Origin: Planctomycetales bacterium
GTDB lineage: Bacteria; Planctomycetota; Planctomycetia; Isosphaerales; Isosphaeraceae
DNA: 7,141 bases
Assembly (NCBI GenBank): GCA_027451455.1
Contig: DAIDJI010000277.1
Coordinates: forward strand, 1 to 7,141
Reading direction: 5' to 3'
The notes under the pieces were generated by a model, which saw only the letters and a program-made list of their open reading frames with translations, searched no databases and had not been told where the DNA came from. Made by a program: the position numbers and the translations under genes. Shown piece after piece: positions 1 to 5,613 of the stretch (positions are counted from its first letter, which is position 1; every line of letters begins with the position of its first letter).

Positions 1-330
1 TCCACCATCACAATGGACGCATCGACCAAAACCCCGATGGCCAGCGCCAGTCCGCCCAGCGGCATGATGTTGGAAGAGACGCCCAGCAGATACATCGGGA
101 TGAATGACACGATGACCGCAATGGGCAGGGCCAGAATCGCGATAAGTGCCGAGCGGAAATGAAACAGAAAAACGATAATGACCAGGCTGACGATGATCGC
201 CTCTTCGAGGAGGTCGCGCTGCAAAGTCTGAATGGAAGCATGGATGAGCCCGGAGCGGTCGTAGGCGGGCATGATCTCAACGCCGGGCGGCAAAGACGGC
301 GCAATTTCCCGCAGCTTTGCCTTGTCCAGG
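1..330 (-). pseudogene. Truncated CusA-type heavy-metal RND efflux pump remnant (runs off left edge)
   Basis: Read on the minus strand, the frame with codons beginning at positions such as 329 and 59 gives a clear match to the CusA/CzcA (HME) branch of RND pumps. It contains SLPPGVEIMPAYDRS, then LLEEAIIVSLVIIVFLFHFRS (start of a membrane helix), NIMPLGGLALAIG and LVDASIVMVE, which correspond to roughly residues 310-410 of a protein of about 1,040. These pumps are inner-membrane proton antiporters that export Cu, Ag, Co, Zn or Cd. The similarity stops abruptly near position 330: the same frame stays open upstream to the stop at 774-776 but is not RND-like, and other frames show no missing N-terminal part. 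About 300 residues are therefore absent, and no credible start or ribosome site precedes the homology. Positions 121-180 are only about 48% G+C by count, below the neighbours, consistent with acquired DNA. I call it a 5'-truncated pseudogene. The 3' part is outside the window, so its state is unknown. Positions 331-574 hold no gene I can support. Confidence 0.75.
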
Positions 331-574
331 CCAATGCCGATGAGGGCGGCTCGGAGGCGTCGGGGCCGAGGGCTGGATGGCTGCGTCAGCATCATCGCGC
401 GGAGGGCCTTTCTCAAGGGAGTTGCCGGGTTCGACTGGCGAGGCGGTCCGGCGAGTGCCAGGTCATCGGCACCGCCGGAACGCCTTGCGATTGTCTTATC
501 GGTTTCTCCCCGGACGGCAAACAGCGCCGGCCCCGGGTTTCCCTCAGACCGGGCGTGGGCGACCGGCAACGGTC

Positions 575-781
575 TTACGATCCGCCCAGGCACTCCCGGG
601 CGACATTGCGGGCCACCCGATAGGCGGCGCGGACTGTCATGCCTCGGGCCTCGATCTGATCCTCGCTGAAGAGCCGCCCCTCGCTCGTCGGCAGGCCGGC
701 GAGCGCGACGGTCAACGGCAGCAAGTCAAGGAACTGTCGGTACTTCTGCTGCAAGTCGTTGGGGTTCGCTTGGTCAGTCAC
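575..781 (-). CDS. Conserved-looking small protein of unknown function, 68 aa
   Basis: I do not recognise a function. The frame gives a compact, probably all-helical soluble protein: a polar start (TDQANPND), then LQQKYRQFLDLLPLTVALAGLP, a central SEGRLFSEDQIEARGMTV, and a helix AAYRVARNVARECL near the C terminus. There is no signal peptide, membrane segment or metal site; a single Cys lies near the end. I chose the GTG at 781-779 because GAGGAG sits 10 nt upstream on the minus strand and the sequence upstream of it turns Arg/Pro-rich and unlike protein. The stop is TAA (577-575). A small hairpin, GACCG-4 nt-CGGTC, follows directly at 561-574 and might help end transcription, though no T-run follows it. 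The gene points toward the RND remnant but is separated from it by 244 bp of debris. My impression that similar small proteins occur in other planctomycetes is from memory and unverified. Confidence 0.7.
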   Translation of the reverse strand: MTDQANPNDLQQKYRQFLDLLPLTVALAGLPTSEGRLFSEDQIEARGMTVRAAYRVARNVARECLGGS

Positions 782-831
782 GGCCCGGGCTCCTCGGTCC
801 TGATTGGGGTCTAAGGCGCGGGGTTCTCCAC

Positions 832-882
832 GGGACGTCCCCATCGCGAACTTCGCGAATCCCGGACGTCTCGTCCCCATCG
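832..882. repeat. Nested palindromes and direct repeat, possible operator
   Basis: Three elements lie in 51 bp: the 10-bp palindrome GGGACGTCCC (832-841), the near-perfect palindrome TCGCGAACTTCGCGA (844-858, 7-bp arms around one central base), and an 11-bp direct repeat CGTCCCCATCG (836-846 and 872-882). The cluster lies 51-101 bp upstream of the start of the 68-residue gene and about 90 bp upstream of the helicase promoter. Dyad symmetry fits a dimeric regulator's site or a leader hairpin. I do not recognise the motif as LexA, Fur or another named box. Confidence 0.4.
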
Positions 883-971
883 AAGGTAGCGCGCCGACCG
901 TCACCGGGCAAGGCCGTAGCAAAACCGCATCCCCACGCCCATCTCGGACAGGATTTTCGGAAGCTTTTCCT

Positions 972-1000
972 TTGACGCAGACGGATGGAACGGATATAGT
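972..1000 (+). promoter_or_regulatory. Sigma70-type promoter for the DEAD-box helicase
   Basis: A -35 box TTGACG (972-977; 5 of 6 to TTGACA) and a -10 box TATAGT (995-1000; 5 of 6 to TATAAT) are separated by exactly 17 bp. Transcription would begin near 1007, giving the helicase an untranslated leader of about 317 nt. This is the best-formed promoter in the window. That it drives the helicase is inferred from orientation and the lack of any gene between them. Confidence 0.6.
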
Positions 1001-1016
1001 GGTTCCAGTCAAGCCG

Positions 1017-1052
1017 TTGCCGCCGAAACGAGTAAAGATCATCCGGCGGCAA
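1017..1052 (+). promoter_or_regulatory. 9-bp hairpin at the start of the helicase leader
   Basis: TTGCCGCCG (1017-1025) and CGGCGGCAA (1044-1052) are perfect inverted complements around an 18-nt A-rich loop. The hairpin begins about 10 nt after the predicted transcription start. No T-run follows, so it is more likely a stabilising or regulatory leader structure than a terminator. A second hairpin, GGGGGC/GCCCCC around 7 nt, lies at 1207-1225. Confidence 0.4.
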
Positions 1053-1323
1053 GAGACTCGCACCAGGACGGGGTTCCTGGAGTCCCGCCTCCCTTCCCCG
1101 ATCCCGGCCAGGTGGATCGAATCGCCCGTCGCGGCGGTTCTCCCACGGGGTAATCATGGCCCCAGCCGCGATCGGTCATGTACTCTCCAAGCGAAGAGGG
1201 AGGGTCGGGGGCTCGGATCGCCCCCTCCTTCGCCCGGCCCATACCGGCCCGGCCCGCATCCCGCGGGCGAGTCCCTGCGTTCGGCCAGGACGATTCCTAC
1301 TCGTTTGCATTTCGGAGGATTGT

Positions 1324-2556
1324 TTGATCCGACGCATAGAAGAGGAAGCCCCGAACGGCTTCCGATCGATGGACCTCAGCCCCACGATGCTGCGGGCTCT
1401 GAAACAAGTCCGATATTTCCAGCCCTCCCCCATCCAGGCCGAGTTCATCCCAAAGGCCCTTGATGGCCTCGACGTCATCGGCCAGGCCAAGACGGGAACG
1501 GGCAAGACCGCCGCCTTCGGCATCCCAATCCTCGAGATGCTCGAACCCCGCGGCCGGGGGCCCCAGGCCATCATCCTGGCCCCCACCCGAGAATTGACCC
1601 AGCAGATCGTCGTCGAGCTTCAGAAGCTTGCCGTCGGTCGCGACGTCGTCGTCTGCGGCACCTTCGGCGGCGAGCCGATCGAACGCCAGATCCGCACCCT
1701 CCAGCGCGGTGTTGACATCATCGTCGGCACTCCCGGCCGCGTCATCGACCACATCGAGCGACGCACCCTCTTCCTCGGCGAGATCGTCCATGTCGTCCTC
1801 GACGAGGCCGACCGGATGCTCGACATCGGATTCCGACCCGACATCGAGCGAATCCTTCGCAAGCTCCCCGAGCCTCGCCAGACCCTCCTGCTCTCCGCCA
1901 CCATCAGTGCCGACGTCCGAAAGCTCGCTCATCGCTACATGTACCAGCCGGTCGAGGTGAATCTCTCCCGCGACGAGCCCTCGGTGGAGACGATCCAGCA
2001 GTTCTGCGTCACGGTCGAGCCCGATCGCAAGATGGACCTCCTGATCCACCTGCTGAAGCGCGACCGCCCCCGGCAGTGCATCGTCTTCACCCGGACCAAG
2101 CGAGGCGCCGACCGGCTGGCCGATCGGCTCCGGCGCACGATCCCGGGCGTCGCCGCCATCCACGGCGACCTCCCGCAGACCACTCGCGACCGCGTGATGC
2201 GCGGCTTCCGCTCCGGCGAGGTCAGCATCCTGGTCGCCACCGACGTGGTCGGTCGCGGCATCGATGTCGAGAATATCAGCCACGTCATCAACTACGATAT
2301 CCCCGACGACCCCGAAAACTATGTCCACCGGATCGGACGCACCGGCCGGATGGGTAAGGACGGGATCGCCTATCTGTTCGTCTGTCCCGATCAGGGCGAC
2401 CCGCTGACCTCCATCGAAAACCTCACCAACAAGCTCATCACGCCGCTGCAGGTCGCAGGCTTCGAGGTCCGCCGGGGTTCTATTATGCAACCATCGGCCC
2501 GCGAACTCTACAACAACACCGACGCAAGGCGCACCGCCGCTCTGGCCGCTCGGTAA
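1324..2556 (+). CDS. DEAD-box ATP-dependent RNA helicase, RhlE-type, 410 aa
   Basis: This is an ATP-driven RNA unwinding enzyme, in bacteria usually acting in ribosome assembly, RNA decay or cold adaptation. All core motifs are present: upstream Phe13 and Q motif PSPIQ (34-38), motif I AKTGTGKT (55-62, Lys instead of the usual Gln at the second place), Ia PTRELTQQ (87-94), Ib TPGR (136-139), II DEAD (160-163), III SAT (191-193), IV IVFT (253-256), V ATDVVGRGID (305-314) and VI HRIGRTGR (335-342). Both RecA-like domains are complete. The tail after motif VI is short, with no basic or RNA-binding extension, so the protein is core-like. I chose TTG at 1324 because GGAGG (1314-1318) lies 5 nt upstream and the start retains the conserved Phe. 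The ATG at 1369 would lose Phe13, and the open extension back to 1156 is Arg/Pro-rich and unlike the family. It has a long leader and ends against the convergent BatD-like gene. The family call is certain; the subfamily less so. Confidence 0.95.
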   Translation: MIRRIEEEAPNGFRSMDLSPTMLRALKQVRYFQPSPIQAEFIPKALDGLDVIGQAKTGTGKTAAFGIPILEMLEPRGRGPQAIILAPTRELTQQIVVELQKLAVGRDVVVCGTFGGEPIERQIRTLQRGVDIIVGTPGRVIDHIERRTLFLGEIVHVVLDEADRMLDIGFRPDIERILRKLPEPRQTLLLSATISADVRKLAHRYMYQPVEVNLSRDEPSVETIQQFCVTVEPDRKMDLLIHLLKRDRPRQCIVFTRTKRGADRLADRLRRTIPGVAAIHGDLPQTTRDRVMRGFRSGEVSILVATDVVGRGIDVENISHVINYDIPDDPENYVHRIGRTGRMGKDGIAYLFVCPDQGDPLTSIENLTNKLITPLQVAGFEVRRGSIMQPSARELYNNTDARRTAALAAR

Positions 2557-2560
2557 CGGC

Positions 2561-2612
2561 AAAAGCGTCGGGGCCTCGGTCCAGATCAGATCCTTAGACG
2601 AGAGGCCCCGAC
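2561..2612 (-). terminator. Hairpin terminator between convergent genes
   Basis: GTCGGGGCCTC (2567-2577) and GAGGCCCCGAC (2602-2612) form a perfect 11-bp G+C-rich stem with a 24-nt loop. Reading the minus strand, the stem is followed by GC and a TTTT run (2564-2561), so it suits the BatD-like gene best. On the plus strand there is no T-run, though the same stem could weakly stop helicase transcripts. One arm lies inside the last codons of the minus-strand gene, and its TAA stop (2596-2594) is in the loop. Confidence 0.7.
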
Positions 2613-3886
2613 CATCGACGCCCCAGGCGACCGAAGAACGCCCGCGCCTCCTCGCCGAGCCGGGCCGCGTCCTGGTCAGGGTCGGGCGCTTCACGATAGA
2701 GCATCCCCTCGCATCGCCCGACGATCCGGGCCGCCTCGTCGCCCAGCGATTGGGAATCCCTCACGCGCTGCACTCCCTCGCGCGCCTCGTCCGGCGTGAT
2801 CGCCCCCGGGGGTCGGCCGTCGGCCACTCTCAGGTATTCGATCAATCCTCCGACGATCTCCATCGCGACCGCCGAACCATCCCGACCTTCCGGGGCAGCC
2901 AGCCTGCGCGCGAGGCGCCTCGCCAGCCGACGCGCCTCGGCCGGTCCCCCCAGCCCGCCAGCGCTCCGAGCCCGCCGACGCACCCAGAATAACCCGATCG
3001 CCGAGGCGAGGAGCAGAATCAGTCCAACCGCAATCCCAGCCTGGCCCGCCAGGGTCCGCCCATCGACCTCCGCCGAACGGGCAAGATCCGGAATGATCAC
3101 GGGGTCGAACGACGGGACATCCACCACTCGAACCGGGACTGCCGGAGTGACTCGGGTCAGATAATGCCTGGAGGTGGGATCGTAGGCAGCAACCGCGATC
3201 GTCGGAAGGACGACTTCGCCGGCGCGGGTCGGCCGGAGGGTATACGGGAACGTCCGCGAGGGCGGCTCGCGGACCAGTTCGACCGGCCCCGGTACGACGC
3301 GGAGGCCCAGTTCCGGCCGGTCGAACCGTTTCAGGTCGGGGCGGCCGGTCATCCCCCACGCCGCCGGACCCTCGACCGCAATCCAGAATCGAAGTTCCTG
3401 GCCGACACGAACCGAATGCGGATCAACCCCGGCCTTCAGCGTGAATGGCCCGACCCCGCCGAGGAATTCCGACGGCCGCCCCTCCGACGGCAGCGGCCGA
3501 ACCTCAACCTCGATCGGCCGGCTCCGGCCCCTCGCCTGCCCCGCGGTGGCCCGGATCGACGGAATCCGAAGCGTTCCGGCCCGCCGCGGAACGACACGAA
3601 GCCGGCTGACAAAAACGTTCGAGCCCCCCATCACACCGCCGATACCCGTGACGCTGATCGGCCGCAACTCGTTGTTCCGCGAGATCCAGGCGTCGGCCCC
3701 CTCGATGGCGGGAGTCTCCATTTCCGGCCGACGGTCCGCACCGGTCACCGCGAGCAAGACCTCGAAACCCTGCCCGACCCGATGCACCCCGCCGGCCGCA
3801 CGTGCCTCAACCCGGATCGTCTCGCCCTCGGCCGCCATCGCCGATGGGCACCCGATCAGGATGGCCAGGACCAGGCCGTTGTTCAC
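2594..3886 (-). CDS. BatD-like exported, membrane-anchored protein, 430 aa
   Basis: BatD-family proteins are envelope proteins first linked to aerotolerance in Bacteroides; their molecular role is unsettled. The layout fits: an N-terminal secretion signal with core GLVLAILIG and possible cleavage after AMA (residue 18), a region of beta-sandwich-like repeats (about 20-270) including VEVRPLPSEGRPSEFLGGVGPFTLKA, where BatD proteins have a similar link before the next domain, one membrane helix (about 283-302, followed by RRRAR), and a cytosolic helical tail rich in Ala and Arg to 430. LIGC (10-13) also resembles a lipobox, so a lipoprotein is possible. I prefer GTG at 3886 because codons upstream (TTA, CTA, AGT, TCA) are atypical. 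ATG at 3970 would add 28 residues and a more basic signal start; neither has a strong ribosome site. Partners often found with batD (MoxR ATPase, DUF58 and VWA proteins) are absent nearby. Family call good, start uncertain. Confidence 0.8.
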   Translation of the reverse strand: MNNGLVLAILIGCPSAMAAEGETIRVEARAAGGVHRVGQGFEVLLAVTGADRRPEMETPAIEGADAWISRNNELRPISVTGIGGVMGGSNVFVSRLRVVPRRAGTLRIPSIRATAGQARGRSRPIEVEVRPLPSEGRPSEFLGGVGPFTLKAGVDPHSVRVGQELRFWIAVEGPAAWGMTGRPDLKRFDRPELGLRVVPGPVELVREPPSRTFPYTLRPTRAGEVVLPTIAVAAYDPTSRHYLTRVTPAVPVRVVDVPSFDPVIIPDLARSAEVDGRTLAGQAGIAVGLILLLASAIGLFWVRRRARSAGGLGGPAEARRLARRLARRLAAPEGRDGSAVAMEIVGGLIEYLRVADGRPPGAITPDEAREGVQRVRDSQSLGDEAARIVGRCEGMLYREAPDPDQDAARLGEEARAFFGRLGRRWSGPLV

Positions 3887-3968
3887 AACCAGGTGGCGCC
3901 CTAAATTAGATGGGGCGGGTGATGCCCCTAGACTACGCTCTCCGATACGTCGATCGAGCAGAGACCAC

Positions 3969-4601
3969 ATGAAATGCTTCCGACCCGCGGTCCAGGCGTG
4001 CGAGTCGCGCACCTGCCCCACGATGGTGTTTATCTTCCCTGGCAATGCGCTGGCGGCAGCGACGCCCGACATCCCCACCCAGACGGCCGCCGACCGCCTC
4101 CTCCTGCTCGGCGACCAGCCGATCCAGGTCAGCACGCCACCGATGGACTCACCCCGGGCCTTTCAGGCGGTCGTCGATTACGTCCGAGAGGTCAGCAAGG
4201 GCCAGCCGATCGGCCTGATTGGCTTCAGCGCCGGCGGTGCGCTGGCGCTCCACCTGGCTGACCAGCCCGGGCTCGACGTTCGTTCGGTCCTCGACTTCTA
4301 CGGGCCCCCCGACCTCCGCAACTGGTTCGGCAGCCACGGTCATGACCATTATTATCAGTACGTGACCTCTCACGTCCATCTCACCCCGGCGGTGGTCGAT
4401 CTGCTCAGCGGGCCGACCCACTCCTCAGCGCACTTCGTCGCCGCCTTCGGCCGCCAGGACGCCAACGTCCGGGCCGACGTCAGCCTGGCCTCGTTCCAGG
4501 CCGATTTCCCCGGCGGCCAGTCCTTTGTGTACGACGGCAACCACGGTGTAACGATCTACGCCGACTACCCGGCGTTCCAGTCCTTCGTGGCCTCCCTCTA
4601 A
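3969..4601 (+). CDS. Alpha/beta-hydrolase fold protein, 210 aa
   Basis: A small serine hydrolase of the alpha/beta fold, probably cytosolic; the substrate is unknown. The first core strand and turn are VFIFPGNA (about 20-27). The nucleophile elbow is GFSAGG (85-90, Ser87). A likely acid is Asp164 in FGRQDANV and the likely base is His192 in GNHGV, so the triad appears intact and correctly ordered. The loop after strand 1 (GNALAAA) may supply the oxyanion hole. At 210 residues there is little room for a lid domain; it is closest in style to dienelactone-hydrolase-like enzymes. ATG 3969 is chosen because the 17 codons after it are G/C-ending as in the rest of the gene, whereas upstream codons are not; ATG 4023 (192 aa) begins directly at the first strand and is a real alternative. 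Neither has a clear ribosome site. The gene diverges from the BatD-like gene across 82 bp. Confidence 0.85.
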   Translation: MKCFRPAVQACESRTCPTMVFIFPGNALAAATPDIPTQTAADRLLLLGDQPIQVSTPPMDSPRAFQAVVDYVREVSKGQPIGLIGFSAGGALALHLADQPGLDVRSVLDFYGPPDLRNWFGSHGHDHYYQYVTSHVHLTPAVVDLLSGPTHSSAHFVAAFGRQDANVRADVSLASFQADFPGGQSFVYDGNHGVTIYADYPAFQSFVASL

Positions 4602-4623
4602 CTAAACCAGCGGCGGCGGCGTC

Positions 4624-4651
4624 TAGACATCTCGTGATCCATTCGGATAAT
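4624..4651 (+). promoter_or_regulatory. Sigma70-like promoter, target unclear
   Basis: TAGACA (4624-4629; 5 of 6 to TTGACA) and GATAAT (4646-4651; 5 of 6 to TATAAT) are 16 bp apart. A transcript would start near 4658. The next certain plus-strand gene is 518 nt away (HPr-like), so the product could be a very long leader or a small RNA. The same bases also encode the micro-ORF on the other strand, so one of the two readings may be chance. Confidence 0.35.
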
Positions 4652-4710
4652 CATAGCAGTCCTCCCAATCTGCCCCGGAACAGGCGGATCGGGGGGCGAG
4701 AGGCATGGGA

Positions 4711-4905
4711 TCATCCCGGCGTGCCCCCGGAACGGGCCGCTTGCGGATCGGTATCCTGAGGAAGGGGCTCCATCTTGATCCACTCCAAAGCTTGCCGAGC
4801 GGGCGTGCATCGCCGCCCTTTCGACCCGATGGCATCGAGCCCGTCTCGATAGCGCCGGCCCAACTGGCTCTCGAAAGTCGCCTCCTCGCGACGGAGGCGG
4901 CCCAC
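4711..4905 (-). CDS. Possible small basic protein, 64 aa (doubtful)
   Basis: Unrecognised. From GTG 4905 the frame reads as a plausible amphipathic helical protein, with segments such as RREEATFESQLGRRYRDG, then GRRCTPARQALEWIK and a disordered Pro/Gly-rich end. A GAGG ribosome-like site lies 4 nt upstream. By my count about 73% of third positions are G or C, slightly above the overlapping plus-strand frame (about 69%), which is not decisive. There is no detectable domain, signal or membrane segment. It could be non-coding. Confidence 0.35.
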   Translation of the reverse strand: MGRLRREEATFESQLGRRYRDGLDAIGSKGRRCTPARQALEWIKMEPLPQDTDPQAARSGGTPG

Positions 4906-5175
4906 CGGACCTCAGATCCGTGATCCTCCGAGGCCGCGTCCGCGGTCATCGCCGTGCTCCCGCACGCCCGAATCCCACCCCAGGGCGAGCGGGCCGGCCG
5001 GCGATGACCGCAAACCCGGCCTCGGACCGGATCGCCGTCTCGTTCTGGGATCCATTTCGGCGCTCCCGCCTCGGCTCGCCACTTCAGAACGGAACAAAAT
5101 GGAACAGATCTCTGGCCTTCCCCCGGTCCTTCCGCGTGGGTCAGGGATCGAAACAGTTAAGAGGAGAAAGGCATC

Positions 5176-5454
5176 ATGTCGCTGAGCACCCCAGTCGCGC
5201 GCTGCGAGGTTGAGATTCAGGAGGAGTGCGGCCTCGGGATGAGGACGGCCGCGCAGTTCATCTGCACGGCAGGGCAGTTCCGGTCGGACGTCTGGGTCAT
5301 CCACGACGGCCGCCGCTACAACGGCAAGAGCATGCGCGAACTGCTCACGATGATCGCCGAGCACGGCGAGCGACTCGAACTGGAGGCCCACGGACCCGAC
5401 GCCGAGGCCGCCCTCGCCGCCCTCGCCCGGACAGTCCACCCTTGCCATTCCTGA
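5176..5454 (+). CDS. HPr-family protein lacking the catalytic histidine (Crh-like), 92 aa
   Basis: The HPr fold is recognisable: QFICTAGQFRSDVWV (27-41), DGRRYNGKSMRELL (44-57), IAEHGERLELEAHGPDAEAALAAL (60-83), matching HPr helix and strand order and length. In HPr of the sugar phosphotransferase system, His15 in GLHARPA accepts phosphate from Enzyme I. Here that stretch is GLGMRTA (19-25): Gly21 replaces His15, Arg23 matches Arg17 and Thr24 replaces Pro18. The regulatory Ser46 counterpart, Ser52 in NGKS, is kept, 31 residues on exactly as in HPr. The protein therefore cannot carry phosphate on this His. It may act through Ser52 if an HPr kinase exists, as Bacillus Crh does, or by binding alone. 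No other pts gene is in view. The start is supported by AGGAG about 10 nt before the ATG. Three Cys (10, 18, 30) are unusual. Family certain, function inferred. Confidence 0.9.
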   Translation: MSLSTPVARCEVEIQEECGLGMRTAAQFICTAGQFRSDVWVIHDGRRYNGKSMRELLTMIAEHGERLELEAHGPDAEAALAALARTVHPCHS

Positions 5455-5613
5455 TTCGCTCGAGGGCGTCCTCCCTCCGCCATCCGCCACCTTCTCCTGG
5501 CCAATGGGCACGGATCGCAATCCCGGTCTATACTTGAAGACGGGAGAGTCGTCGGGCGGCAGCCCTCGGCCCTCCTTCCCCTTCGACGAAATCAGGCCGG
5601 GCAGGGTTCTGTG

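Larger units (their letters stand above)
782..1323. other. 542-bp non-coding stretch between divergent genes
   Basis: No gene is supported here. Frames that stay open are Arg/Pro/Gly-rich and mutually overlapping on both strands, as expected from G+C-rich non-coding DNA. The stretch holds a palindrome cluster (832-882), a sigma70-type promoter facing the helicase (972-1000), a 9-bp hairpin (1017-1052), a G/C hairpin (1207-1225) and the helicase ribosome-binding site (1314-1318). A minus-strand promoter for the 68-residue gene must also lie here. The best candidate, a TTGCCC-like box (911-906) and TACCTT-like box (888-883) 17 nt apart, is weak. Confidence 0.6.
4602..5175. other. 574-bp stretch with no certain gene
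   Basis: Located between the hydrolase and the HPr-like gene. It holds a promoter-like sequence (4624-4651, +), a minus-strand micro-ORF with a strong ribosome site (4598-4654), one doubtful 64-codon minus-strand frame (4711-4905) and, near the HPr-like gene, a pair of GGAAC boxes one helical turn apart (5091-5095 and 5101-5105). A longer minus-strand frame across 4912-5520 is the antisense of the HPr-like gene and is not counted. Confidence 0.5.

Noticed and set aside
421..440. GGGTTCGACTGGCGAG, reminiscent of a tRNA T-arm or tmRNA start
   Set aside because: No acceptor stem, anticodon arm or CCA-side partner can be formed around it on either strand.
159..814. Three overlapping plus-strand frames across the RND remnant and small gene
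   Set aside because: They overlap one another in different frames, have no protein-like features, and lie opposite clear minus-strand homology and a gene with a good ribosome site.
1156..1323. N-terminal extension of the helicase from ATG 1156
   Set aside because: The extra 56 residues are Arg/Pro/Gly-rich and unlike the family, while a ribosome site directly precedes TTG 1324.
1297..2694. 465-codon open frame on the minus strand across the helicase
   Set aside because: It is the antisense shadow of a gene with all DEAD-box motifs; its product is dominated by Asp, Gly, Val and Ala, as expected from G/C-ending codons read backwards, and it has no recognisable domain.
3441..3968. Open frame extending the hydrolase upstream, antisense to the BatD-like gene
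   Set aside because: It overlaps a recognisable gene on the other strand, and the codons just before ATG 3969 (TTA, AGA, CTA, ATA) are atypical for this genome.
4912..5520. 202-codon minus-strand frame
   Set aside because: Antisense of the HPr-like gene; Gly/Arg-rich with no domain.
5503..5524. Sigma54-like GG...GC boxes before the UVR gene
   Set aside because: The GG and GC are 8 or 9 nt apart rather than the required 10, and the flanking bases match poorly.
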